From Symsagittifera roscoffensis (taxonomy: Eukaryota > Xenacoelomorpha > Acoela > Convolutidae), in NCBI RefSeq assembly GCF_963678635.1, contig NC_087068.1:57397896-57461895 (forward strand): a DNA stretch of 64,000 nucleotides. The letters are read 5' to 3'. The translations under genes were made by a program, and so were the position numbers. Of the stretch, positions 20,831 through 31,106 are shown one piece after another. The notes under the pieces are model-generated. The model ran no database searches. It was not told where the DNA came from and saw only the letters and a list, made by a program, of their open reading frames with translations. Numbering within the stretch: the stretch's first letter is position 1; every line of letters begins with the position of its first letter.

Positions 20831-22449
20831 ATTTCAACTGGTAGTAGATCAACTGAGTAACTGAGATTGAAATTGCTGGTGATGACAAAGTGAATAAATG
20901 ATACAATTTAAGACGCTAATACAAGTATATTTATATGTAACTGGAATGCGCAAATAAAATCGAATTCTTCTTAAAAGTTGCGGGTTCCACTTACAGTTGC
21001 AAGTTCCGCAACAGCTCGTTTCAACTATATTCATGTCTTGTTATTTGTTTGTAAATTTCACAAACTAATCCAAATTCCGCAAAAACTTATCCGGATTCCA
21101 CAAATTCGCAAATTTTTGGAGCAATTTTGAGCGGTACAGTGTTTTAAGTATTTGTCTGTGGAATCCAAAACGGCAAAGAAGATCTAAAAAATGCACATAA
21201 TGCACATTTTGGCCTTGTAATGAGAGCCTGAAGTAGATTGGATTTGAATAAAGCCTCTATTTTGAAACAGCGCTCAGATTTTGCTTTATTTTTTGTTGAA
21301 AACTACTCGCTTTCTCAACATTACAAGCTACACATTTTGTTCACTGTTTGTATCATTTTTCTCAGTTATACAAGGTCAGTTGAGACCATTGCTCCAAAAT
21401 TTTGATTTTGTGATGAACTTTGATTCTGAAATTGATTTGAAAAATTTTGTTCCAAAAAATAATTTTAAGCATTTTGCTCTGTTTGTATTCGAGGTGACAA
21501 TGCAATTGTGAGATACAACTTCATGAATTTTCCAAACTTTATGGATTTTTCAGTTCAAGCCCAAGACATGGTTAGATTAATGCGAGAAAGATTCAACAAA
21601 TAACATATGATAAAAATAAATGAAAAAGAAAATAAAAAGCGTCTTTGACCATGGACACTAGCCATGCTTTGCGCTATTTCAAGAAAGTGCTGCACTGTCT
21701 TTTTGACTTGAAATTGACTGTTGCGTTCTATTTATTTCATTTTTTTGAAAAAAAAAATTCTTTTGAAAAGTTTTGAATCAACTTTTTTTTAGTGAAGAAG
21801 CGTTTTGTGAAGCAACTTGAAATAATAATATTTTTAGTACATTTATTTTAAAAAGCAATTGTTTTTTTTGCATCATGATAAATTCAACACAAAACTTCTT
21901 TGATCATTCCATTTACATAGAAAAAAACTTCCACAGAAAAATTACCCTGTAACTTACCCTATAAGTTTTAGTTTGATGCCTTAATTTTGGCACATTCTTC
22001 GATTTGGATAAATTATCTTTGTTTTGATGAAAGCACTTTCTGAGAGTACTGCATATCATTAAATACGGCGTAATCTTTATTGAGCTTACAAAACTTCCAA
22101 AAATGAACTTTACGTAGGGATTACTTCTATAAAAATTTATGATTATAAATACAAACACGACTGCTCGTATCAGGACAGCGCTTTGAATGTTTCGACTGTC
22201 ATCAAACTAGTCTCGAATAGTTTTTGGCTAATGAAAAATTGACAAACTATGAATTCTAAGCTGAATATTGCGAATCGTGTATGGAATTAATAAGATCACT
22301 TAGCCTGCCTCAAGTGAATTTGGAGCAACTTTGTGGTGCGGGATAATTTGCCGCGCGTAAAAAAGTGTGCGTTAAGCTTCAGCATCAAAAATCGCGGCGC
22401 TCTTATAGTCATGTGAGTTTTTTAATGAGCGTTTCACAACAAGCTTTTT

Positions 22450-22530
22450 GCCATGATAGTCTAGTAGTGAGGGCACACCTTCTGAACCACGACGATCCAT
22501 GGAGCGATCCCCCGAGGGAAAAATTTTGAT
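22450..22530 (+). repeat. tRNA-like SINE fragment
   Basis: TAGTCTAGTAGTGAGG resembles a box A and GAGCGATCCC a box B, about 35 bases apart, with CTTCTGAACC where an anticodon loop would be. The anticodon stem does not pair well, so this is a tRNA-derived repeat or pseudo-tRNA rather than a working gene. Confidence 0.35.
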
Positions 22531-25033
22531 AGTTGGTCTGAATAAAAAACCATCCCGGAGCAAATATATCCCTTACTTTCTTCGAAAGTAGGAAGAAAAA
22601 ATCTTTCTTTTGTCCAGAGCAAGAACGATTTTTGTTCAGAACCAATTCTATGCATTGCAAAAGTAATCCGTTCGAAGTATCCAGATTTGAACCGTTTCGA
22701 TGTCAGTTTAGGTATGCCAGGTGAATTGTTACACTTACTTTCATTCCATTTGTCAGGCTTATCGCAGCAACTCTTTTCCAGAAAAGACTTCCCAAATTGA
22801 TTTTTTTCTTATTGAAATTAGAAGTATACTATAGATTTGCACGGACGCAAAAAACACCGATCGTGGTAGTTTATTTTAGAGAACTAGCATTTTATCGAAA
22901 AAACTAGGAAGAATTTGAACGCCGTTCACTTATATTTTGCTCACTACTTTAGGAAATTTCAATAACCTAAAAACTTTTGAGCGTTAAATTATCAATATCA
23001 AAATAAAGAATTACCCCAATGGCTTATGCCGAATAGCTTAATTGCCAATTCTTCAACGCTTTAAGTTTTCAATCATGACTTTTGAATTTTTCAGTGATTT
23101 TTATAAGAAAAATTTGATACGATACTTTTTTTTGGGCTAATTGTAGCTTTTGTAGCTTTCGTCTGATGAGATTCATCGACTTATAAATGTCTCATAACGG
23201 ATAAATGCATGTATAAAATGTTGCATTTAAAATAATTAATAAACATCGCAAGACTCATTTGAGTCCTAACTATTATCTTTTAAAGCAGAGTCTTAAAATT
23301 ATAGACTGTCAAAGAAATTGTCAGACTTTTTTGAATTGAAACTCATTGGACAATCTCGATGCCTTTGATACGCTTTTACAACATCAATTGTGGGCAGATC
23401 AACCTTAAAAAATCAGCCCTTTTTAATGTTTTTGTTTCACAAAATAAGAAGTGTTCTTAAATTTTAAAGAGTTTTAAGTGTTTTTTGGAGAGTTTCAAAG
23501 ATTACTTCTCCCATATTTAAATAATTTTGTCTCCACTTTTTCATAAAATAGACGATTCTTTTAAAAAAGCAACCAAACATTGGGCTTAATTGGGTTCATT
23601 TTGGCCGGGCTTAATCACTATAAAAAAAATTCAACTTTTCCTGAAAATGGAAAAATGAAGCCGAAAATGGAAAAGAAAAGCCAAAAACGGAAAAATGGTA
23701 AATAGCTGCTAAATATTTCATCTCTAGATCTCATTATGAATAATAGAATTTTATACCAACAAAAATACAATGCAAATTTCAAGAATCTAATGCACGTAAA
23801 ATATACCGCTGAAATTTCTTCAAAGTAGTTATCCAACTCAAATTTGCTAACTTTTGGTTTATGATTCTAATTAAAACTTGACCTTGGGACCTTGCGACCG
23901 GAGGCGTTTTCGATATCCTTTACATGTAAAACATTTAGGAAAAAGTATTAAAACATCGTAGAACCTTAAACTTCAATTTTATGTAAGAAGTACCCCCCTT
24001 ACAAGCTTCGGCAAAAAAGCCTAGAACCATCAGAAAAAGAAATTATTTTACTTTAAAAACTGATGCGTAATATGTATGCAATTTTACTTGTTTCAAAACT
24101 ATCAATCATTATTAAATTAATTGCTCTGGCTATTTGGTGGAAAGAGTTTTTTTCGTGGAAATTCCTGGGTCGAGATGGTCAAGTTGCGCGTCAAATTGAT
24201 ATCTCTCTTAACAAATTTCCCAACCCTCATAGTCGATTATATTGTCATTCTGTAGTCAGTTCAGTCTAAAAAACTTTGAAGTAAAATTACATTAAAAAGT
24301 ACTTTAAGTTACTCAACTTAACGTTACCTCAAGACACCTCAAGTATAATATCTACAAAATACTAAAACAATCAATTTGATACAATAAATAACCATTTTCT
24401 TTAATCAATTATAAGGGATTTTTTGAGAAATTAACAATGAAATTTACAATTTAGTTTTAAATTTTTCTCATTTCCTGTTTAGTGCAGTTGCTATATAATA
24501 CCTTTCATAATATCTTAAATTTAACAATTTGTATTTTATAAAGATTTAGATTTCAAGGTTTCGAGCGCTGAAACCTTGAACTCTTGGAAGTTATTTCATA
24601 GACTAATTCATTCGTAAAAATTTCAGCAAGCTAATCAACCATGCGAATATGAAACTGTTCAAGCTGTTTCAAAGACCGAATCGGATCGCAAAAAAAGTTT
24701 CTTGTATGCAAGCTATTCGAACAATAGAACTTTAGACCGCTTTAGAATTTTCACGCTGTTTTTTAGACCGGTTGTTTTCCCAAAATTTTCAAGTTTTTCT
24801 TAAGCAAGCGTTTCGAGCGAAGAAACTTGAAATATCAAGTTATTTCATGGATTGAATCAGTTCGGGAAAATTTTTCTTAAATAAACGACTGAAGCAATGA
24901 AACACTTCGAGTTATATCATAGACCCAACCGTTTTGCAAAACCTTTGAGCTTTTCTCAGTAAACTTCAGCAAAAAAATTTTGAAATATCAAATTTTTTAT
25001 AGACTGATTATTTATATATATCCTTCTGATTTC

Positions 25034-25039
25034 TATATC
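25034..25039. repeat. Left target site duplication of Polinton
   Basis: TATATC directly precedes the first base of the left TIR. The same six bases follow the right TIR at 42,676-42,681. Six-base duplications are characteristic of Polinton/Maverick integration. Confidence 0.93.
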
Positions 25040-25885
25040 AGTAGTATGCATATAGTGCACTAGGATCGGGGGGGGGTTGTCATACATGGATGACCATTAG
25101 GTATAAATCATAATGGTCACCATGTATTAAATGATCAGCAATGGTCACCATGTAATAATCCTAATTGTCACCATGTATAATTTTATACCTAATGGTCACT
25201 ATGTAAAAATCCTAATTGTCACCATGTATAATTTTATACCTAATAGTCCTCATGTAAAACTTCGGTATATTATTGAGTATTCCCACTGAACGTTGTGGAA
25301 ACGGGAATGGAATTAAGTTTTGGTCGGTGCATGTTTTCCCTTCGAAAGTTTGGGGGTATTGGTTTGTTTACATGTAAAATGACGTTATATACCTATTATA
25401 TGCGATCAAACTATCTGGTATATAGGAAAGCACAAGATTTTGGCAGCGTAGCTTAACTGTTGCCTGCGGTGACCGATTTCCTTCAAAAATGCATGTTTTA
25501 TTGCTGAATCTCGAAGAAAGGAAAATTCGTCAAGTGCGGCGGCCGCCACCTCTTTTTAGGCAAAATTCAATTTGACCAAAATAAGAATGAAAAATTACTT
25601 TAAGCCAAATGAAGCTAAAAAATAAGGAAAAATTACGAAACACTGAAAACTCTAAAATAATGAAATTGGCTTGAAAATTTCGACATTTCCATTTTCCGTG
25701 TCTACAGGAGACTGAAAAATAAACGTCTGAAATCTATGACAAAAGCTTTGATTTTATAGAAAAATTGATAGAGCTAAAAGGTTGAAGTGTCTAAAGATCT
25801 TGAAAAACGAGAACACTGATGAAAGCCAAAAGTGCCCATTAATTTTGCTGCAATCATTTCTAAGACTTGTACCTAACTTGTTACT
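25040..25885 (+). repeat. Left terminal inverted repeat of Polinton
   Basis: Matches the reverse complement of 41,830-42,675. The outer part is almost identical apart from G-run length (9 here, 14 on the right). Identity falls off after about 25,755 and fades by about 25,890-25,930. It contains the iteron cluster and a GC-rich GCGGCGGCCGCC block at about 25,537. Confidence 0.95.
25083..25256 (+). promoter_or_regulatory. Phased iteron cluster in left TIR
   Basis: Six direct copies of a 14-base motif like ATGGTCACCATGTA start at 25,113, 25,141, 25,164, 25,192, 25,215 and 25,243, with spacings of 28, 23, 28, 23 and 28. A copy in opposite orientation is at 25,083-25,097. The core ATGGT-C-ACCAT is nearly palindromic, as for sites bound by dimers. 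By analogy with iterons near replication origins, I infer binding by an element-coded replication or transposition protein. Confidence 0.7.
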
Positions 25886-26193
25886 ATAAAATTGAAGTGG
25901 AACAAAATTTCTTGGGGTCCGAGTAGAGGAAAACGCATGGCGCTCGACTCTCAGCCGAAAGGCGGCGTTTCGAAACCCGTCCGGAAATTGTACTGAAAGG
26001 AGGCAACAGTTGCTGGTATGGTGATATCCCCCCATAGATCGATTTTGTACTTTTTTTCTCACTTTGATAAAAAGCTTAACTTCTCGAATTACTGCTATTC
26101 AGTTAACAATTGGGTAAAATTTCAATTACTAAAAGAATGTATTGTTCAAAATTAAATTGTAAAATGTATAAATCAACCATATTAAATGGTTAG

Positions 26194-26640
26194 TTAATGG
26201 GTAAGCATGTGAGTTAGGAAACGTTTCAAAACATGATCAGTTATGTAAACAAAATCAGAAGCATCACCATTAAAGTTTTTATCAAAAATCAAATGTGCAA
26301 TATAAATACAAAAAGAACCGCACATGGTAGAGTTTGAGTCTTGCATGGGAAAGTTTGTCATCAATTCAGTCACCTGATGAAAATTCTCGTTCAATCGTTT
26401 ATACAGATTGGTGTACTGCCAAAGAGGAAGACCGAGAGGATCAGCGAAGTATAAAACATTTCTTCTGTTGCATATCACAATCCAATGTGTCCCCGGAGAA
26501 TCTGATTTTGAAGTGTTCACAATCATAAAGATATTGTTTGGGATGAGAGGTGGAAAATTGTCGGCTGCAAATACTCCAAAAAACTTATATTTCAGATGTT
26601 TACAATTCTGAATGAGGTCCTGCAACTGGGTTTCATCCAT
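26194..26640 (-). CDS. Adenovirus-type cysteine protease (maturation protease)
   Basis: This family cleaves capsid precursor proteins during virion maturation. Starting from the ATG at 26,640 gives 148 residues; an upstream-extended frame would begin inside the capsid gene and is unlikely. The start lies two bases beyond the capsid stop codon. Catalytic elements are visible: His in GTHW (about 52), Asp in FADPLG (about 67), Gln in PMQDS (about 100) and Cys in MCGSFC (about 107). The Gln-Cys spacing of seven equals that of adenovirus protease, and the length is close to that of compact Polinton proteases. It is the last gene of the minus-strand block. The frame is intact. Confidence 0.92.
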   Translation of the reverse strand: MDETQLQDLIQNCKHLKYKFFGVFAADNFPPLIPNNIFMIVNTSKSDSPGTHWIVICNRRNVLYFADPLGLPLWQYTNLYKRLNENFHQVTELMTNFPMQDSNSTMCGSFCIYIAHLIFDKNFNGDASDFVYITDHVLKRFLTHMLTH

Positions 26641-26642
26641 TT

Positions 26643-27950
26643 TCAGACTGTCGAAATGGGAAGGACGTTCTTTGTGACTTTGCGGTCGGAGGTAATAAAT
26701 ACATTGGATGAGCGTATACCCCAAACAAAAATTTCCAGGTTTGCTGTCAAAGCGTTTGAGAATTGAAGATCGAGTGAAACTGAGCAGTTAGTAAGTTCTG
26801 GATGCAAGAAGTCATGAGCTGCCTGCTGTGTGCTAGTGAGATCAAAACACATAATAAAGTGCTGTTGGTAGTTATCCAGAGTGATTCCCAGCCCGCAGTG
26901 CAACAAACCCAGCGCTGATAGTGTGTTGAAGAAGAGACGTTTATGATCTTGTGTACTGATTGGTGTACTTGCTATTGGTAAACCATTTCGTCTCAAAGTA
27001 ACTTGCTCCAATCCAAATTTTTGATAATGAAAAGGATTCGTTCGGTTTGTTCCTAGAAATGCATTATTTGTGTTCAATGCTATGATAATTTGTCTCACCG
27101 GTTCACGAGCAAAAATATCTTCCTGTTGCCAGCTGCGCTGACCAGCTGTTGCGAGAAATGTTTTTGTAATTTCTTCTTGATATGGGTAGTTCGCAGGAGT
27201 TTTGAGCAACGTTGATTCAATGGCAGAGAGCACATGGTCAGTCACAGTCATTTTTCTAACATATAGGTTCGCTTCGAGTATTTGCAGCTTGTAATGCTTG
27301 GCAGCATCTTCCGATATAATGAGAAAGTCTTCATGAGAACGTCTGTAGGAAAGTCTGAGGGTAACACCGCTCAACAAATGCTTGTCACATGTGAAAAAAT
27401 CAACTCCAGCGGGTCCATAGAACCAAATTTCCCTCGATTCACGGACCAGTTCTCGTTGAGATGTGAAATCAGCTGCATCGATTGCAGCGGGATTGTTTTC
27501 AAAACGATATCCCTGACACTTAAGCCATGAGTCCTTGGCTCCTTTGCTGTTAGAAAATTCTGTTCCAATAAAGCTTTTATGCGCAAAATTACTATTGGCA
27601 TTTGAGATTTTGAGTCCATTAGCAGAGAGGGTACAGTCAGAGAAAAGGGAATACAGGGAGTTGTTTACAAGGAACGGTGAATCAGACACAGTAGCATCAG
27701 TGTTGTCGTATCGCAGATCAGCTCCATTTGATTGCGTTACTTTGCATCGTATTTCCAAATAAATTTTTTGCAGGTCAACAAAATTATTACGGTCACCGGT
27801 GATTTCAAATTCAAGCATTGGTCCATTGGGTGAATAGACAGGTCCAATTTTTTGATCAAAAGCGTTTTCAAAAGTAATCAAAAGAGGTTGTTTTTCAAAC
27901 AAATCCAGAGAGCTATGGGTAGCTTCATTGGGTAACAAATTAGCGATCAT
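26643..27950 (-). CDS. Polinton major capsid protein (double jelly roll)
   Basis: The 435-residue protein fits the Polinton major capsid family, the same family as capsid-like proteins annotated in nematodes as F54H12.2-like. Visible hallmarks are the N-terminal strand LEFEITGDRNNFVDLQKIYL, the NNSLYSLFSDC segment followed by ANGLKISN, and a middle region with LTLRLSYRR-type strands. Trimers of such double-jelly-roll proteins would build an icosahedral shell. The ATG at 27,950 overlaps the end of the core-protein gene by 11 bases, and its stop is followed two bases later by the protease ATG. The frame is intact over the full expected length. Confidence 0.9.
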   Translation of the reverse strand: MIANLLPNEATHSSLDLFEKQPLLITFENAFDQKIGPVYSPNGPMLEFEITGDRNNFVDLQKIYLEIRCKVTQSNGADLRYDNTDATVSDSPFLVNNSLYSLFSDCTLSANGLKISNANSNFAHKSFIGTEFSNSKGAKDSWLKCQGYRFENNPAAIDAADFTSQRELVRESREIWFYGPAGVDFFTCDKHLLSGVTLRLSYRRSHEDFLIISEDAAKHYKLQILEANLYVRKMTVTDHVLSAIESTLLKTPANYPYQEEITKTFLATAGQRSWQQEDIFAREPVRQIIIALNTNNAFLGTNRTNPFHYQKFGLEQVTLRRNGLPIASTPISTQDHKRLFFNTLSALGLLHCGLGITLDNYQQHFIMCFDLTSTQQAAHDFLHPELTNCSVSLDLQFSNALTANLEIFVWGIRSSNVFITSDRKVTKNVLPISTV

Positions 27951-28362
27951 TTTTTATGTTTGAGAAAAAATCTGCTCGACTTCTCACTGGTCTGGTTTTT
28001 CTTCGAATGGTTGTTTTTCTTTTTCGAGCCCCTACTGACCTTCTTCTTCGTAATCCATTCATTGGTGTCTTTCGACGACGACGTCTACCACCACCGAGTT
28101 GTTTTCTTGCAGTTTTTGTGACAGTGTTTTTCAATGCTTGTTTAGGAGACTTCTTTTTCATAGCGACATCAATTAGTTCTGGCGCTGCACTCATCAAAAG
28201 TTCTCTGCCCAGTTTTTTCGCAGCCGGTAGAATAACCCGTCGTGCAAACGGTATAGCAACACGACCAATACCAGCAGCCAAAGCGCCAAATCCACTGCCG
28301 CGTTGTCGGTAGTGTCCAGAGAAATGAGGAAGTGAAGCTTGCTTTGCATAATATTGTTCCAT
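27940..28362 (-). CDS. Basic core/minor virion protein, adenovirus pX-like
   Basis: This is a 140-residue, strongly basic protein. A Gly-rich amphipathic N-terminal part (GSGFGALAAGIGRV) and a helical section with KKLGRELL are followed by a KSPKQALKNTVTKTARKQ element and an Arg-rich tail with GGGRRRRRK and RKTRPVRSR. Gly-rich plus Arg-rich layouts like this are typical of Polinton pX-type proteins, thought to condense DNA or act on membranes and to be cleaved by the maturation protease. A GG-containing segment could be a protease site. It lies between the minor and major capsid genes, overlapping the latter by 11 bases. Confidence 0.75.
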   Translation of the reverse strand: MEQYYAKQASLPHFSGHYRQRGSGFGALAAGIGRVAIPFARRVILPAAKKLGRELLMSAAPELIDVAMKKKSPKQALKNTVTKTARKQLGGGRRRRRKTPMNGLRRRRSVGARKRKTTIRRKTRPVRSRADFFSNIKNDR

Positions 28363-28368
28363 TGGTTT

Positions 28369-29238
28369 TCAATCAAAGCGCTTGAATTTTAGAGTCAACA
28401 CAACTTTACCAGTTCCTGCAAAGGGCACTAGTCTTCCAGTTTCTGTGCGCAACTGTACCGATATTGATTGTACAGATGAAGTGAATAATTTTTTGTAGTC
28501 TAAATTAGTGAAGTTTTTTCGATGATTAGGTTCAATGCTGCAGGCACTACCGTTTTTGATGCGTCTATTTGAATCAATGACGCGTAGCAATGGGGCCTTT
28601 GCATCACCAACAGTTTGGTATTGAATAATGTCAATATAGACAAAAATTAGACTTGTCCCACTTGATAAGTCATATGGGAAATGAGATTCGTACAGTTCGT
28701 TTCCCTCATAAGATGCATCGAAGGAGGGTATCATTTTGTAACCAATGTGATATTCACCGTTCTCATCAAGCTTTGCATTGTAGCCTAACAGACTGGGTAT
28801 TTGGGGACTTGGGAATGAGATTCCTTCATTTGCGTTCATCCAAATACTCATGCTATTCGTGATTTCTTGAGGACTCGCATCAAAATGAATTTTGTCTTTG
28901 AGTTTTGTTTTTATCTCATTAATCAATTGTTCTATAAAAGTGTACTCTCCTGATTTGATATAAACTTTTTCGCCATAGTAGGGTCTGGAAATTGTATTCC
29001 GATTGCCAGCGTTGGATTTACTGGCTACTACTTCGGATGCTCTGAAGTACGTAAATTCCTCATCAGTAACATTGTTTAATTTTGTGGGGAAAATTATTTC
29101 TGAGAGAGCAACTCTCCAATCTCCGTCTAAAGCTATTTCTTCTTTACAAAAATTTCTAAAACTGGCCAAAGTGTTGTCTGGGAAATAATCCATTGAAGCT
29201 GTTGAAATCAAATGTACAGTAAACTCATCACTGCCCAT
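28369..29238 (-). CDS. Penton-like minor capsid protein
   Basis: The 289-residue protein begins at ATG 29,238; an extended frame from 29,265 lacks an ATG. Its N-terminus (FTVHLISTASMDYFPDNTLA, then LDGDWRVALSEIIFPTKLNN) has the pattern seen in Polinton minor capsid proteins: strands, a YFPDNT element and a GDW-VAL-EI--P motif. These single-jelly-roll proteins are thought to form the pentons at capsid vertices. The start overlaps the end of the integrase gene by 11 bases and the stop is six bases from the core-protein ATG. The C-terminus ends in LTLKFKRFD. The frame is intact. Confidence 0.87.
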   Translation of the reverse strand: MGSDEFTVHLISTASMDYFPDNTLASFRNFCKEEIALDGDWRVALSEIIFPTKLNNVTDEEFTYFRASEVVASKSNAGNRNTISRPYYGEKVYIKSGEYTFIEQLINEIKTKLKDKIHFDASPQEITNSMSIWMNANEGISFPSPQIPSLLGYNAKLDENGEYHIGYKMIPSFDASYEGNELYESHFPYDLSSGTSLIFVYIDIIQYQTVGDAKAPLLRVIDSNRRIKNGSACSIEPNHRKNFTNLDYKKLFTSSVQSISVQLRTETGRLVPFAGTGKVVLTLKFKRFD

Positions 29239-30235
29239 TTTCGTTATAATCAGCTTTGTTTCCAATTAAACTAAGTTCTTTTTCATAAAATTTTCCGCTG
29301 ATTTCTTCCTTTTCCGCATCAATGAGACTGTATGTTGGAGGGTTTACAGTAGGAATGGCAACTATTTCAAAAACTTCGTCTGTAAAAATCTGCTTGTAAC
29401 CTTTTCTAAAAGGCAAGTTAGTCTTCGCTATTCGCACATAGTCACCAACATAAAATTTTGGTTTCTGTACCAACTTCGATGAACTGTTTGCAATTAATGA
29501 AACTAAAGCAGGTACATGTTTTCTTGTGACCTTGTTTGGAGCCAATTTTGTTACTCTATTAACGCGTGAGTTAATCGTTTGAACAAAACTTTGTAATTTT
29601 TCAATATAACTGTAAGTCCATTCAAACTCCAAGTATTTGTACATAATACTTTTCAGCGATCGAATGTTTCTTTCGGCAAACGCTGATTTTTTTTCACTAT
29701 GAGTATTGTATTTGATGATTTCTCGTTTAGTACATAACTTTTCGAACTCTCCTCTAAACTCGGTGCCTTTATCAACCCAAACTTTTTTTGGTTGTTTTGT
29801 TTTGATCATTTTTTTGAAAGCTTCGGTTGTTTCCTTAGCATATTTGGTCTTCAGGGGTTCCACTCGTAAGTAGCGAGAGAGACAATCGACAGCAACTAAC
29901 AAATATCGTACCCCTCGGTTATATTTAGCCAATTTATCAACATAAGCCAAGTCAAGAGACCAAATTTCGTTGATATCGTTAACAATCACTTTTAGCCGAG
30001 GATATGTTTTACGAAACAATCCATACTTTGTATGTGATGATTGAGATCTCAGAAAATTTCTAACTTTTTTTGGTGAGAGTTGACTAGCATTTGTTAAATT
30101 TTTAACGCTACCAAATGCAGCTGGACCTTTCGTGTAGAGTAATTTGAGTTTCTTTTCTTCACTGATAGTAGGATTTCCATTCTTTTGTTGACGTCGTCGC
30201 AAACGATTCTTTACTGCTTTCATAGTTTTTATCAT
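29228..30235 (-). CDS. Polinton RVE-family integrase
   Basis: The enzyme inserts the element DNA and produces the 6-bp target duplication. The frame is open from 30,463, but its first 70 or so codons overlap the preceding gene and look like out-of-frame low-complexity sequence. I choose an ATG near 30,235 (30,244 and 30,223 are alternatives), giving about 335 residues. The catalytic triad is Asp in WSLDLAYVD, Asp in VDKGTEF and Glu in FAERNIRSLK, at roughly residues 95, 155 and 188. A basic N-terminal region precedes it, and an SH3-like C-terminal part (YVGDYVRIAK...FTDEVFEIVAI) follows. The Asp-Glu gap of 32 residues is slightly short. The start overlaps the upstream gene by about 77 bases. 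Confidence 0.9.
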   Translation of the reverse strand: MIKTMKAVKNRLRRRQQKNGNPTISEEKKLKLLYTKGPAAFGSVKNLTNASQLSPKKVRNFLRSQSSHTKYGLFRKTYPRLKVIVNDINEIWSLDLAYVDKLAKYNRGVRYLLVAVDCLSRYLRVEPLKTKYAKETTEAFKKMIKTKQPKKVWVDKGTEFRGEFEKLCTKREIIKYNTHSEKKSAFAERNIRSLKSIMYKYLEFEWTYSYIEKLQSFVQTINSRVNRVTKLAPNKVTRKHVPALVSLIANSSSKLVQKPKFYVGDYVRIAKTNLPFRKGYKQIFTDEVFEIVAIPTVNPPTYSLIDAEKEEISGKFYEKELSLIGNKADYNENGQ

Positions 30236-31106
30236 CGTCGTCATCGTCGTCGTTGGTGGTGGGGAAAAATTCTTTTTTCTGGGTTTTTCTTTTGTCAGAT
30301 TGCTTGGTTCTGGGTTTGAGAGTTGTCGATCGAGTCTTCGAAGAGGAGGGTTTTGATCTCTTCGAGTCCTCAGTTGTCGGGTTGTCGTCGGAGACGAAGG
30401 AGGAAGAAGTTGAGAAGGGCTTAGCTGCTTCGCTCTTAAGCGAGCGGAGAATCTGTTTGGCATAAGTGTTGGACACTAAGCTAGGATCAAGATTCAGTTT
30501 TTTCAAAATTTGTGGATAAAAAACACCCTCAAGTTTTTTTGTGTTTTGCTGTGTATCGTACAAAAAAGATTCAATTTTAACGAGTGTTGATTTTCCTTGA
30601 ATTAAAACATATCCGTCAACGTCTAAAGTCAAGGATTCAACTTTGAACAACTGCTTTAGCACGATGTTTGCCCTTTCCAATTTATTAGCTTCCAATAGCT
30701 CTTGAATGGATTCCATAACCTTTCGAAACACTTCAGCGGTTTTTCCATTACTTTTTTCATCGTTTTTTTCTGTTCTCTTTGAGCTTGTCTGCTGCAGTGA
30801 ATTGTTTGATTCAAAATTTTTTTCTGCTTCATCATCACCATCATCACTGAAATTAGTAAGTGCAGATAAATTTCTTTTTCGAAGATTTGGTACTACATTA
30901 TTAGGGGTTAAAGGAATAGGAGATGTTGGGTTTAATGGTGGTGGAGAGTCACGGCTGATATTTCGTTCTCGAAATCGTTGTATGTAATTGAGTTGAGATG
31001 ATTTGTCGTTAATTAATGGATTATGAAGGATTTGAGATTGTGGTGCAGTTTTTTCATCTGGAGCATATGTTTTTCGAGGAATGAGGATGAATTCTTCAGC
31101 ATACAT
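30159..31106 (-). CDS. Conserved Polinton protein, function unknown
   Basis: From ATG 31,106 this gives 315 residues. The N-terminus (EEFILIPRKTY...) and a middle domain (DGYVLIQGKSTLVKIESFLY...LDPSLVSNTYA) follow a pattern I recognise from proteins found beside ATPase and capsid genes in many animal Polintons. No biochemical role is established to my knowledge. The linker between the two parts is Ser/Asn/Pro-rich. The C-terminal 90 residues are Ser/Lys-rich with a run of seven Asp and are probably disordered. It overlaps the previous gene by about 94 bases and the integrase gene by up to 77 bases in another frame, so frameshifting onto integrase is conceivable but unproven. Confidence 0.65.
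   Translation of the reverse strand: MYAEEFILIPRKTYAPDEKTAPQSQILHNPLINDKSSQLNYIQRFRERNISRDSPPPLNPTSPIPLTPNNVVPNLRKRNLSALTNFSDDGDDEAEKNFESNNSLQQTSSKRTEKNDEKSNGKTAEVFRKVMESIQELLEANKLERANIVLKQLFKVESLTLDVDGYVLIQGKSTLVKIESFLYDTQQNTKKLEGVFYPQILKKLNLDPSLVSNTYAKQILRSLKSEAAKPFSTSSSFVSDDNPTTEDSKRSKPSSSKTRSTTLKPRTKQSDKRKTQKKEFFPTTNDDDDDDDKNYESSKESFATTSTKEWKSYYQ

Larger units (their letters stand above)
19516..25033. other. Gene-poor, repeat-rich intergenic DNA
   Basis: No coding region is supported. Between 19,900 and 21,150 the phrase GATTCCGCAAA and variants recur, suggesting an old repeat family. Positions 23,628-23,698 hold short GAAAATGGAAAA-type repeats. Positions 24,555-25,010 contain several diverged copies of a unit like TTTCGAGCGAAGAAACTTGAA...TTATTTCATAGACTGAATC. 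The missing POPDC 3' exons were not found here. Confidence 0.5.

Noticed and set aside
25918-25985. A tRNA-like or polymerase III gene just inside the left TIR
   Set aside because: GTTTCGAAACC resembles a box B, but no box A at a correct distance and no paired cloverleaf were found.
25754-26062. A minus-strand 102-codon ORF running out of the left TIR
   Set aside because: It is not kept in the matching part of the right TIR and shows no family features.
30235-30463. N-terminal extension of the Polinton integrase
   Set aside because: These codons are Pro/Ser/Arg-rich and lie antiphase over the low-complexity tail of the upstream gene; the integrase-like sequence starts near 30,235.
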